The notes beneath the pieces were generated by a model that worked only from the letters and a program-made list of their open reading frames with translations, was not told where the DNA came from and did not search any database. From Paenibacillus sp. H1-7 (GTDB taxonomy: Bacteria > Bacillota > Bacilli > Paenibacillales > NBRC-103111): 64,000 bases of DNA. Both the position numbers and the translations under genes were made by a program. The DNA lies in NCBI RefSeq assembly GCF_022354825.1, contig NZ_CP031168.1, positions 7,492,501-7,556,500 of the forward strand. Reading direction: 5' to 3'. Shown piece after piece: positions 43,816 through 52,229 of this stretch. The first letter of the stretch is position 1. Every line of letters starts with the position of its first letter.

Positions 43816-44845
43816 ACGCCGCCCCTCCCGTCCGAACCGCTATCTCTTCCCCCAGCGGAAAATGACAGGCGACGCGATGCTCGCCGCCCGATAGAGGAGG
43901 CTCCTGCTCTTTGCACTTCGGCTGCGCAACAGGACAGCGGGTATGGAATCTGCAGCCGGAAGGCGGTGCAGCCGGACTCGGGACATCGCCTTCGAGTACG
44001 ATGCGGCGGGCGTTTCTCAGCGCCGGATTGGGCGCCGGGTAAGCATCCAGCAGCGCTCTAGTATAAGGATGCTTCGGCGCGGAGAAAATGCGCGCCTTCG
44101 GAGCGATTTCCACGATTTTACCCAGGTACATGACGGCAATCCGGTCGCTTACGTATTTCACGGCACCGAGTCCATGTCCGATGAACAAATAGGTCAGTCG
44201 GAATTGCTTTTGCAGCTCCTTCATCAAATTCAAGATTTGCGCCTGAATCGAGACGTCCAGCGCGGATACCGGCTCGTCGCATACGATAAGCTTCGGCCTT
44301 AATCCTACCGCACGGGCAATCCCGATGCGCTGGCGCTGACCGCCGGAAAATTCATGCGGATATTTGCCCAAGCTTTGGGGCGACAGCCCGACCAGCTCCA
44401 TCAGCTCGCACGCTTGCCTGAGCGCTTCGGCCTCGCCCAGTCCGGACAGCGTCTTGAGCGGCTCCGTCAGCAGCTCTACGATGCGCTTTCTCGGATTCAA
44501 CGACGAGTACGGATCCTGGAAAATCATCTGCAAATCCGAGCGAAGCCTGCGCATCTGGGGCATATTGAGCGGAGCGAGATCGGTCCCTTGAAACAGGACG
44601 CTTCCTTCGGACAGCTCCTCCAGCTTGATGATGCTCCGGCCCAGCGTCGATTTGCCGCACCCGGACTCTCCTACGAGTCCGACGGTTTCTCCGGGGTAGA
44701 CGTCCAGATCGATGCCGTCCACCGCTTTGATATGGCCGACCGTTCGGGAGAACACGCCCCGCTTGATCGGGTAATATTTTTTGACGCCCCGCAATTGCAA
44801 CAGAGGCTCTTGCCGAACTATTTCATCCTTTTCCGCTATGAGCAT
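43808..44845 (-). CDS. Dipeptide-type ABC ATPase, F subunit
   Basis: The ATG at 44845 lies eight bases after GGAGG; longer in-frame starts up to 44899 overlap the upstream gene and lack spacing. The 345-residue protein has Walker A LVGESGCGKSTLGRS, signature FSGGQRQRIGIARAV and Walker B LIVCDEPVSALDVSIQ. It ends with the oligopeptide-type C-terminal domain with its Cys pattern (GCRFHTRCPVAQPKCKEQEP). It pairs with the D subunit encoded upstream to drive import. Confidence 0.94.
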   Translation of the reverse strand: MLIAEKDEIVRQEPLLQLRGVKKYYPIKRGVFSRTVGHIKAVDGIDLDVYPGETVGLVGESGCGKSTLGRSIIKLEELSEGSVLFQGTDLAPLNMPQMRRLRSDLQMIFQDPYSSLNPRKRIVELLTEPLKTLSGLGEAEALRQACELMELVGLSPQSLGKYPHEFSGGQRQRIGIARAVGLRPKLIVCDEPVSALDVSIQAQILNLMKELQKQFRLTYLFIGHGLGAVKYVSDRIAVMYLGKIVEIAPKARIFSAPKHPYTRALLDAYPAPNPALRNARRIVLEGDVPSPAAPPSGCRFHTRCPVAQPKCKEQEPPLSGGEHRVACHFPLGEEIAVRTGGAAYA

Positions 44846-44876
44846 CGTCATCGCCTCCATCGGGTCTATTGTCTTC

Positions 44877-45848
44877 TCACGCAGGCTCGGCGCCTGCAAA
44901 CCAGCATTTGACTTTGTGACCTATGCTGACCTCGCGGAGCGGCGGCATTTGCTTGCACTGCTCCGCCGCCAACGGGCATCGTTCCTGATAACGGCAGCCT
45001 GCAGGCATGTCGAGCAGGGAAGGAACCGCACCCGGTATGGACTGCAGCTCCTCTTCCTCCAGCTCGAGATGCGGGATGGATGCCATTAATCCGGCGGTAT
45101 ACGGATGCATCGGCCGCTCGAACAGCTCGAACACCTCGGCTTCCTCCACTACCTGCCCCGCATACATGACGATGATCCGGTCCGCCATTTCGGCTACAAC
45201 CCCCAAATCGTGGGAGATCAAAATGATCGACGTATTGGACTCTTGGCGGATCCGTTTCATCAGCTCCAAAATCTGCGCTTGAATCGTTACGTCGAGCGCC
45301 GTCGTAGGCTCATCGGCAATCAGCAGCTTCGGCTTGCAGGCAAGCGCCATGGCGATCATAATACGCTGCTTCATGCCCCCGGATACCGTATGCGGATATT
45401 GGTGCATCACTTCCTCCGCTCTCGGGAAGCCGACCGCCTTCAGCAGTCCGACGGCATACGACCACGCCTCTTTGCTCCCGAGCTTGAGATGAATCCGTAT
45501 CGACTCCGTAAGCTGGTTGCCGATCGTAAACACGGGATTGAGCGACGACATCGGGTCCTGGAAGATCATGGCGATGTCTTTGCCCCGCAATGCGCCGAGC
45601 TCTTGATCGGTCATGGCCGCCAGATCGCTGCCTTGAAACAGGATCGACCCGCTCTTGATATAGCCGTTGCGTCCCAGCAGTCTCAATATCGACAGGGAGG
45701 TGACGCTTTTGCCGCAGCCCGACTCTCCTACAATGCCGAGCGTCTCTCCCTGTCCGAGCGAGAAGCTGACATCGTCGACCGATGTCACTTCTCCGGCCTC
45801 CGTGCGAAACGCCGTTTGTAGTCTGTGCACTTCCAACAGAGTATTCAT
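44877..45848 (-). CDS. Dipeptide-type ABC ATPase, D subunit
   Basis: The ATG at 45848 follows GGGGTGAGG. The 323-residue protein has Walker A IVGESGCGKSVTSLS, signature VSGGMKQRIMIAMAL and Walker B LLIADEPTTALDVTIQ. The C-terminal oligopeptide-type domain has the Cys pattern GCRYQERCPLAAEQCKQ. It lies 23 bp after the binding-protein gene and is part of the same operon. Confidence 0.94.
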   Translation of the reverse strand: MNTLLEVHRLQTAFRTEAGEVTSVDDVSFSLGQGETLGIVGESGCGKSVTSLSILRLLGRNGYIKSGSILFQGSDLAAMTDQELGALRGKDIAMIFQDPMSSLNPVFTIGNQLTESIRIHLKLGSKEAWSYAVGLLKAVGFPRAEEVMHQYPHTVSGGMKQRIMIAMALACKPKLLIADEPTTALDVTIQAQILELMKRIRQESNTSIILISHDLGVVAEMADRIIVMYAGQVVEEAEVFELFERPMHPYTAGLMASIPHLELEEEELQSIPGAVPSLLDMPAGCRYQERCPLAAEQCKQMPPLREVSIGHKVKCWFAGAEPA

Positions 45849-45871
45849 GGCCTCACCCCGGCTTCCCCGTA

Positions 45872-47509
45872 TTATTTGCGGTACCACTGATTAACGTCAT
45901 AATGCATTCCGTCCACTACGCCGCCTTTGCCTTCCACCGACTTGGAGATGGCAATCAGATTGTATTCGGAATAAACCGTGATCAACGGCACATCCTCTTG
46001 AATCGTATTTTGCAGCTCGGAATAAATGGCGAACCGTTTCGTCTTATCCGTCTCGTTCATACCCCGGTTGAACAAATCGTCGATGGTTTTGCTCTTGTAC
46101 CGCATGTCGTTCAATGCGGCGGTGGAGCGGTAGATGTTGGCGGGCCCGTCGGGATCCATGATGCTGCCGAAGCTGCTTAGCGCCAAATCGAAGTCGCCTT
46201 TGACCAGTCGCGACACTGTCGTCGGGAAATCGAAATTCACCTGCTTTACCTTCAGCCCGATGGCTTGGAGGTTTTGTTGAATAATATTGCCTGCCATTTC
46301 CCGGGTTTTGTCCCCGGTCGGCACGATGAGCTCGATCGATTTATTCATATCGAAGCCCGCTTCCTTCAGCATTTGCTTCGCTTTTTCAGGATCGTACGCG
46401 TATTTCTTCACATTCTTGTCGTAATACGGGTGCGAGGTGGAGTAAGGGCCGTCCTGCAGTTCTCCGGCACCCGGCATCAGCTGGTCGACGATCATTTGCC
46501 GATCAATGGCGTACGCCAATGCCTGCCGCACCTTCTTGTCAGGGAAGCGCTCCATGTTGATCTCGACCGAATTATAACGCCTTGTCTTCTCCTCCTCCGT
46601 CCGGAGGTTCGGGAACGACTTGACCGTTTTCCATTCGGACGCCGGTATGTTGCCGGTCCCTTGCGCCGCATTCATATCCAGCTCGCCGGACTGAAGCTGC
46701 GCGACCATGTTGGCGGCCGGCATAATTTTGACGAACACCTTGGCGATCTTGGGAGCGCCCCGGTAGTACGATTCATTCGCCGCCAGCTCGACGTACGACT
46801 TGTTCTCGTATTTGACGAATTTATAAGGGCCTGACGTCACGTTCGGATTACGCCAAAACGGGTTCTGGTTCAGCTGGGAGGGATCAGTGTTTTCCAAAAT
46901 ATGCTTCGGTACGATCAGCAAGTCGCTGAACCGCTCATAGATCAAGTTCGGATCGACCGGCTTGGCGGTTTTGAGCTCCAAATGCTTGTCGTCGATAACC
47001 TTGATGGACGAAAGCTTCTCCGTCCCTGCCGGGAGCATCCCTTTCTCGTTCAATCCGTCGAGCGCGAATATCGCGGAACGCAGTGTCGTAATCGTCTTCG
47101 GATTGGCGATGAGGTTAATCGTAAATTCGACGTCGTGTGCCGTGATCGGCTTACCGTCCGTCCAGCTGGCGTTTTTCTGGATGGCAATTTTGAACGTCTG
47201 GTTATCGTCGGTAGTGAACGATTCGGCCAGCGCCATTTTAAAATCCAACGGCCCGACCGTCTTGACCAATGAGTCGAAAAAGTATCTGTAAGTGAATACG
47301 GCTCCGCTCGATCCGCTGCCGTCAGCATCAATAGGATTGAACATCAACGGCGGATTCGTAATTCCAACCGTCAATTGGCTGCTCTTCGCAGCGGCTGCAC
47401 CGTCAGGGGCCGCTTGTGCCTCCTGATTCGTGGAGGAGGGCTTGGTACAGCCTGCAAGCATCAATACGGCGAGCGAGATAAGTCCCCATGTCTTGTGTGT
47501 TTTCTTCAT
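45872..47509 (-). CDS. Extracellular solute-binding lipoprotein, family 5
   Basis: The ATG at 47509 follows AAAAGGAGAATG; a longer frame to 47596 runs inside the ureohydrolase gene. The 545-residue protein has a lipoprotein signal with lipobox LMLAGC. It has the size and sequence pattern of family 5 (DppA/OppA/NikA) binding proteins: SFTTDDNQTFKIAIQKNASW, ITAHDVEFTINLI and RRYNSVEINMERFPDKKVRQ. It captures the substrate outside the membrane for the four ABC genes that follow. Its gene comes 17 bp after the ureohydrolase gene, which hints that the cargo is that enzyme's substrate. Confidence 0.95.
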   Translation of the reverse strand: MKKTHKTWGLISLAVLMLAGCTKPSSTNQEAQAAPDGAAAAKSSQLTVGITNPPLMFNPIDADGSGSSGAVFTYRYFFDSLVKTVGPLDFKMALAESFTTDDNQTFKIAIQKNASWTDGKPITAHDVEFTINLIANPKTITTLRSAIFALDGLNEKGMLPAGTEKLSSIKVIDDKHLELKTAKPVDPNLIYERFSDLLIVPKHILENTDPSQLNQNPFWRNPNVTSGPYKFVKYENKSYVELAANESYYRGAPKIAKVFVKIMPAANMVAQLQSGELDMNAAQGTGNIPASEWKTVKSFPNLRTEEEKTRRYNSVEINMERFPDKKVRQALAYAIDRQMIVDQLMPGAGELQDGPYSTSHPYYDKNVKKYAYDPEKAKQMLKEAGFDMNKSIELIVPTGDKTREMAGNIIQQNLQAIGLKVKQVNFDFPTTVSRLVKGDFDLALSSFGSIMDPDGPANIYRSTAALNDMRYKSKTIDDLFNRGMNETDKTKRFAIYSELQNTIQEDVPLITVYSEYNLIAISKSVEGKGGVVDGMHYDVNQWYRK

Positions 47510-47526
47510 CGACTCATTCTCCTTTT

Positions 47527-48513
47527 CTAGCCTACGGATACGGCGTCTACGCCCGGGGACACGCTGTCCATCCGGCGTTTGACGGCCAGCAGGCAAACAA
47601 ATTCGAAAGCGATATTCGCCGCATTGAGCGCCGTAATGTTATTGGCGTCGCGGTCCGGCAGCACCTCCACCAGATCGAAGCCTATAAAGTTGAGCCCTGC
47701 CAGCCCCCGCAGCATTTTTTGCGCCTCGTAGGTGGTGAAGCCTCCGACCTCCGGCGTCCCCGTACCCGGAGCATACACCGGATCGAGGAAGTCGATATCG
47801 AAGGTCAGAAACACCGGTCTGTCCCCGACCCTGCTCTTGATCTTTTCGCATAATTGCGGAATCGTCAGGTCGCGGACATCGTCGGTCGTCAGCACCTCGA
47901 AGCCCATTTCCCGCGCATCGCTCAAATTGTTCGGCTTGTAGCTGCTTCCTCTCATCCCCATCTGAATCGAATGCTCCGCATCGATCAACCCTTCGTCCAC
48001 CGCATAGCTGAACACGGCGCCGTGCGACCACATGCGCTCGGGGAATTTGGAACGGCCGGTGTCCGAATGCGAGTCGAAGTGGACGAGGCAAACCGGTCCG
48101 TGCTTCTTCGCAGCCGCCCTCAAATGCGGGAGCGAGATGGAATGGTCGCCGCCCAGCATGATGGGCACGATACCTGCTTCGAAGATCGGCGTCAGCTGCT
48201 CCTCAATCGCTTGATACGATTGTTCGATATAGCCGGGATGCACCGCTAAGTCGCCATAGTCGATGCCGGACAAATATTCGGAAATATCGATCTGATGGAC
48301 GGGCGATATCGGCCGTATGCGCTGCGACATCGTGCGAATGGCCGAAGGTCCGAAACGTGCGCCGACAGCATAGCTTACTCCCGTGTCGAACGGCACCCCT
48401 ACTACGGCGAAGTCGACATTCTCTAACGTCTGGACATGCGGCAAATGCATGAACGTGTGAATTCCTGAAAATAAAGGCTTTCCCATTTCAATTTGCGGAC
48501 GATACATCTTCAT
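47527..48513 (-). CDS. Ureohydrolase (agmatinase/guanidino-hydrolase family)
   Basis: The ATG at 48513 follows GGGGAGTGGGAG. The 328-residue protein has all manganese-site motifs of the arginase/agmatinase superfamily: LGGDHSISLP with His 124, VHFDSHSDTG (Asp 147, His 149, Asp 151) and TFDIDFLDPVYAPGTGTPE (Asp 239, Asp 241). His 164 lies in SHGAVF. These enzymes hydrolyse guanidino compounds to urea and an amine. The DSHSD variant of the usual DAHxD and the lack of polyamine genes nearby leave the substrate open: agmatine, guanidinobutyrate, guanidine or another guanidino compound. It is the first gene of an operon with a complete ABC importer and has a structured leader. Confidence 0.93.
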   Translation of the reverse strand: MKMYRPQIEMGKPLFSGIHTFMHLPHVQTLENVDFAVVGVPFDTGVSYAVGARFGPSAIRTMSQRIRPISPVHQIDISEYLSGIDYGDLAVHPGYIEQSYQAIEEQLTPIFEAGIVPIMLGGDHSISLPHLRAAAKKHGPVCLVHFDSHSDTGRSKFPERMWSHGAVFSYAVDEGLIDAEHSIQMGMRGSSYKPNNLSDAREMGFEVLTTDDVRDLTIPQLCEKIKSRVGDRPVFLTFDIDFLDPVYAPGTGTPEVGGFTTYEAQKMLRGLAGLNFIGFDLVEVLPDRDANNITALNAANIAFEFVCLLAVKRRMDSVSPGVDAVSVG

Positions 48514-48554
48514 AACTCCCACTCCCCTGTGTCTTTTTAGTCTGCAAACAGCAC

Positions 48555-48620
48555 AAAGAGGCCGTTGTCTTATGCAACGGCCTCTTTGCCTATACAAACC
48601 ATCGGATCGATGGTTTCGTA
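48555..48620 (-). promoter_or_regulatory. Two-hairpin leader RNA of the ureohydrolase operon
   Basis: Transcribed leftward, the leader first forms TAC-GAAACCATCG with its mirror arm (48593-48620, three-base loop). It then forms a 13-bp hairpin, AAAGAGGCCGTTG with CAACGGCCTCTTT, and a seven-base loop (48555-48587). A flanking CTGCA/TGCAG pair could close both into a three-way junction. The second hairpin resembles a terminator but has only a weak T stretch (TTTGTGCTGTTT). Tandem hairpins in a leader are the target type of ANTAR proteins; one such gene is divergent. Confidence 0.65.
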
Positions 48621-48644
48621 CTATGCAGTTGTTTGATGAGTCTC

Positions 48645-48674
48645 ATTATAGCGAATCGATAGCATATATGTCAA
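48645..48674 (-). promoter_or_regulatory. Consensus sigma-A promoter of the ureohydrolase operon
   Basis: On the minus strand TTGACA (48674-48669) and TATAAT (48650-48645) are separated by 18 bp. Start of transcription is expected near 48638, giving a leader of about 125 nt. Confidence 0.85.
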
Positions 48675-48690
48675 CTATATTGACATATAT
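48664..48690. promoter_or_regulatory. 11-bp perfect inverted repeat over the -35 element
   Basis: ATATATGTCAA and TTGACATATAT are perfect mirror arms with a five-base spacer, covering the -35 box. Related ACATATAT motifs recur at about 48724, 48735 and 48787 in the same A/T-rich stretch. This looks like an operator for a DNA-binding protein not identified here. Apart from these sites, 48621-48865 holds no gene. Confidence 0.6.
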
Positions 48691-48865
48691 TTTTAAATAT
48701 TCATAATTAATCTTCTAATTCGTCATATATACTAACATATATATTACATTAATATTGACTTTTCAAAGACTACTAACGGATAATTAACATATATCTCACT
48801 TATCGTTTGTTGGTTTGCTCTGTTGTAGTCTCAACTTTCCAATATCATTTCGAGGTGATGACAGG

Positions 48866-49465
48866 ATGAAAACCCGGATTTTGCACATTCACGACATTCC
48901 GACAACCAAATGCCGAGTCGATGTAAGACTGAAGGAGCTGAATTATTGGGTTGCCTCCATTCCCGCCGAAGCCCTCCCTACGCTGCAGCAGCGCAGATTC
49001 GACATCCTGGTGCTGGATGTGCCCGCCTGTCGGCTCAAGCAGTGGCTGCACGAGGTTAACTCCCGTTTTTCTCTCCCGCTCCTCTGGTGGTGCGAGGAAA
49101 GAAAGCCGGCCACGGCAGCCCCCCATGACAAAGTGGACGGAGTCCTGTGCTGCGGCATGAACGACAACGAGCTTCAATGGTCGCTGCTGCTGGGCGTCAA
49201 AAACCATCAGCGCCGGCTGCATCTGGAGCGCGAATACCAATTTCTCGCCACCAAATTTCAGGAGAAGAAGCTCGTGGACGACGCCAAAATCATGCTCAGC
49301 AAGATTAATAACATCAGCGAGACTACAGCCTACGAGATGATGCGGACCCAGGCCATGAACGAGAGGAAAAAGCTGGTCGACATCGCCCAAGCGGTCCTCA
49401 GCACGAACAGCCTGTTAGTCAAAGCCTCCTCCTCCAAGCCAAAGAAATATGACTACACGCAGTAA
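48866..49465 (+). CDS. ANTAR-domain RNA-binding regulator
   Basis: The ATG at 48866 follows GAGGTGATG. The 199-residue protein has an N-terminal pseudo-receiver-like domain (about 1-100; a single Asp 51 in ILVLDVPAC, without the usual acidic pair). It also has a C-terminal ANTAR helical bundle at about 120-180 (KLVDDAKIMLSKINNISETT, AYEMMRTQAMNERKKLVDIA), joined by a coiled segment. ANTAR proteins such as AmiR, NasR and EutV bind paired RNA hairpins and prevent termination. It is divergent from the ureohydrolase operon, whose leader has two hairpins. No kinase is adjacent. A C-terminal tail with KPKKYDYTQ is unusual. Confidence 0.9.
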   Translation: MKTRILHIHDIPTTKCRVDVRLKELNYWVASIPAEALPTLQQRRFDILVLDVPACRLKQWLHEVNSRFSLPLLWWCEERKPATAAPHDKVDGVLCCGMNDNELQWSLLLGVKNHQRRLHLEREYQFLATKFQEKKLVDDAKIMLSKINNISETTAYEMMRTQAMNERKKLVDIAQAVLSTNSLLVKASSSKPKKYDYTQ

Positions 49466-49524
49466 GCGTCATTCGGGTAAACTGACATCGGAAAGTCAGG
49501 ACGCGCGATGCTCGTGGCGACCCC

Positions 49525-49556
49525 AACCCGGCCTAAAATACAGGTCGGGTTTATTT
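49525..49556. terminator. Bidirectional terminator between ANTAR and SGNH genes
   Basis: AACCCGGCCT pairs with AGGTCGGGTT (one G-U pair) around seven bases, followed on the + strand by TATTTAT. It overlaps the stop of the convergent SGNH gene. Confidence 0.75.
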
Positions 49557-50900
49557 ATCTCTTGCCTCTTTATTTTCCTTTAACAACAAAAACTCGCCAA
49601 CGATAAGCATTTGGCCAAGGTACACCTCATTCCCCTCATAGGCTTCGGGGTTTTGATCATAATCGGCTTTATTTAGTAACATATGGCGCTTATCCGATGC
49701 TTCCGGCATCAACGTGAAGGTAACGGTGTGCTCCGCATCCTCCATCTCAGGCAAATAAAAATACTGATGCCTCAGGTTTGCGCTATGGACAGTGAATCGA
49801 TTAATCAGTATGGGCAAATGGGAATCGACCGTAACACGGAGCTGACCGGAGAACGGGCCGCCTGCGTCAGCTATCCCAAGTATCGTCCCTTTGAACTTAA
49901 CGGTAATAGTGTCACCTGGCACGGCCAGCTTTACAAGCCGCGGGTATATAGTCTTGATGGTTTCCAGATTATAGCCGGTATAAGGAAATTTTGCGCTAAA
50001 ATCATCAGCACGTGTATCTAAGACCTCCAGGCTCCCGCTGAATTCGGCCGCCTCCTTCATTGTGGCTCTTTCCCAGTTATTAGCGAACAACGGGGCCTTC
50101 AATACGCGAGGGGCCGGATTTTTCTTGCTCTCAAGCATTTTCAGTATGCATCGAGCGACCGTCCCTGCATACAGCTGATCGCCGATTCCAACAGGGTGCA
50201 CACCATCTTTCGAGAAAGCCGCCCGTCCTTCACGATCGATCCATTCTGCCGCCTTGGGCACCAGCTTATCCCGGGCATACAAGTCTCCCACTACGTATCC
50301 CAAAAAAATGCCGGGTATCCCATAATATTCGCCAACCGTTTCAAAAGCCTTTATGCTGGAGGGAAAGGAGGGCTCCGATTGCGGGCCGTAAGACGGTATT
50401 TGATCGCTCTTCAGCGTGTACACAAAACAAATATCGGTACTCGGATTGTTCCTCCAGATCTTCCGTACCATGCCTTCAATATCTTGTTCGCTTCCGCCGT
50501 TTACCGCAAACTCCACGAAGATCAAGTCGGGGTTGTGCACCAATAAGTGCTGCTCGATACGCGCCGCTCCAAAATCGGCTCCCGTACCGTTAATCGCTGC
50601 ATTGATTTCCACAATATCGGCCTTCGGAAACCGGGATTTCAGCCATGCGGTTGTACGCGGGCGCCAGCCTTGCTGTAATGTGATGCTTCCCCCGATATAT
50701 CCAACCTTAACGTCTTGGCCTTGCTCCAACCGGTCGAGGACATGGGGAAGACCTTCTCTCCTATGCAGCTCCCTCGGGTTATCGTATTCAGGCAGCATGA
50801 AGCCGTAGTCTTGCGTCACTTCCCCCATATCCCGAAGGTCGATACCTCGTGCGAAATCAACACCAATGGATTTTGCATAATCTTTGGAATTCATCTCCAT
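49551..50900 (-). CDS. SGNH/GDSL-family hydrolase
   Basis: The 449-residue protein has the block I serine motif in VGYIGGSITLQQGWRP (Ser 72), the block II/III-like segments NAAINGTGADFG and VEFAVNGGSEQ, and the block V Asp-His in SKDGVHPVGIGDQLY. SGNH enzymes remove acetyl or other acyl groups, often from polysaccharides. No signal peptide is visible, so it should act in the cytoplasm on imported material. The C-terminal 180 residues are a beta-rich extra domain. It starts 18 bp after the binding-protein gene and ends the long carbohydrate cluster. Confidence 0.88.
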   Translation of the reverse strand: MEMNSKDYAKSIGVDFARGIDLRDMGEVTQDYGFMLPEYDNPRELHRREGLPHVLDRLEQGQDVKVGYIGGSITLQQGWRPRTTAWLKSRFPKADIVEINAAINGTGADFGAARIEQHLLVHNPDLIFVEFAVNGGSEQDIEGMVRKIWRNNPSTDICFVYTLKSDQIPSYGPQSEPSFPSSIKAFETVGEYYGIPGIFLGYVVGDLYARDKLVPKAAEWIDREGRAAFSKDGVHPVGIGDQLYAGTVARCILKMLESKKNPAPRVLKAPLFANNWERATMKEAAEFSGSLEVLDTRADDFSAKFPYTGYNLETIKTIYPRLVKLAVPGDTITVKFKGTILGIADAGGPFSGQLRVTVDSHLPILINRFTVHSANLRHQYFYLPEMEDAEHTVTFTLMPEASDKRHMLLNKADYDQNPEAYEGNEVYLGQMLIVGEFLLLKENKEARDK

Positions 50901-50918
50901 ACCCCCTCCACGTTAAGC

Positions 50919-52229
50919 CTACTTGAATTGCGGTAACAGATCCTTATTCGCCTGCTCTTCCGCCTTATTTAATGCGGTATTGATATCGGTTACTCCGGTG
51001 ACGACATCCTTAAGGGCTTGCGTGAGGTATTTATCCGGCACACGATCGAATTGGGTGGATTTCACCATCGATTGCGGCTTCGTCATGAAGATGGCCTCGA
51101 TATGCTTGCCCTTCAAATAGTCGAGACTGCTTCCGAACGATTTCATAATTTCATCGTTTTTAATGACGGGGAGTACACCCTTACTAGCCAAAAACGTCTG
51201 ATACTCGGTTGAAGCCGATAAATACGAAATGATCTTAAAGACAAGCGCGGAATGCTTCGTTTGCGACGAAACCGAGAGCAGACTGGGCGCGCCGCTGCGA
51301 TTGAAACCGTTCAAGGTCGGGGCTTGCACAAAATCCCAGTTGAAGGCTTCGCCCGACTTAACTATTCCTTCCAGACGCCCCAGCTCGAAATGATACGGAA
51401 TCATCGCCAGCGTCTTCTCTTTATAAAACAGATTCAGAGCACTGGTGTAATCCATATATTCGATTCCCTGCGTGCTGAATCCGCTTTTCAGCAGCTCCAA
51501 TGTCTGTCTCATTTCTTGATTGTTGAAGCTTGCTTTCTTGTTTGCCACATCGACAAAGCCCGACTTGAAGAGGGCGTACGTGAAGCTGTAATTTCCCGGG
51601 AAAAAGCCGGTATACCGGACTCCCCCTTCCGTTCTCGTTAATTGTTTGCCCAACGCGATGGCATCCTCGTACGTCATTCCGTCTTTCGGATAGGGCACGG
51701 CCAGCCTGTCGAATATATCCTTGTTATAATAGAGCACCGAGGCATAGTTCGAATAGGGAAGCGCATACAATTCTCCCTTCGGGCTAAATGCCTTGATCGT
51801 ATCGATCAGCGTCGGCTGATATCCGTTCAAGTCGATCTTGTCTTTTTTGACCGCATCCTCCAAATTCATAATCAGGCCGCCATCAATCTGCAGCGGGAAG
51901 CTCCAAGCCGTAGTATAGTATAGATCCGGAAGCGTGCCGCTGGCCGCAATCTCGCTAATGTACGTCCCTTTGCCCGGCTTGATTACCTTAAAGCTTACGT
52001 TAGGGAATTTGTTCTTTATCGGCTTAGCGAAACGTTCGTTGAACATATCCTCGGACATATTCTGCTCATCGTAAAATACCAGCTCTACCGGCGTCTGCAA
52101 ATCGATTTTGGCATCTTCCTCCGCTTTAACCGGAGCTCCCTTTCCCTCGGATGCTCCTCCGCCAGAAGCGCACCCCGAAAGAATCGTTCCTACCAGCACG
52201 GCAGTCATTATGGCCGATCCGTTTCGCAT
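50919..52229 (-). CDS. Extracellular solute-binding lipoprotein, family 1
   Basis: The ATG at 52229 overlaps the stop of the FAD oxidoreductase gene by one base (TGATG). The 436-residue protein has a lipoprotein signal with Cys in TILSGCASG. It has a family 1 sugar-binding layout (YYNKDIFDRLAVPYPKDGMT and SQTKHSALVFKIISYLSAST). It is clearly related to the orphan binding protein at 29194-30507, sharing PVEL[VI], the YNKDI[FY]D and VPYPKDGMT segments. It probably delivers a sugar to LplB/YtcP-type permeases; the nearest are at 59679-61513. Confidence 0.93.
   Translation of the reverse strand: MRNGSAIMTAVLVGTILSGCASGGGASEGKGAPVKAEEDAKIDLQTPVELVFYDEQNMSEDMFNERFAKPIKNKFPNVSFKVIKPGKGTYISEIAASGTLPDLYYTTAWSFPLQIDGGLIMNLEDAVKKDKIDLNGYQPTLIDTIKAFSPKGELYALPYSNYASVLYYNKDIFDRLAVPYPKDGMTYEDAIALGKQLTRTEGGVRYTGFFPGNYSFTYALFKSGFVDVANKKASFNNQEMRQTLELLKSGFSTQGIEYMDYTSALNLFYKEKTLAMIPYHFELGRLEGIVKSGEAFNWDFVQAPTLNGFNRSGAPSLLSVSSQTKHSALVFKIISYLSASTEYQTFLASKGVLPVIKNDEIMKSFGSSLDYLKGKHIEAIFMTKPQSMVKSTQFDRVPDKYLTQALKDVVTGVTDINTALNKAEEQANKDLLPQFK

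Noticed and set aside
48555..48620. Guanidine-I, -II or -III riboswitch in the ureohydrolase leader
   Set aside because: The hairpin loops lack the ACGR tetraloops of guanidine-II, and the conserved cores of the other two classes are not visible.
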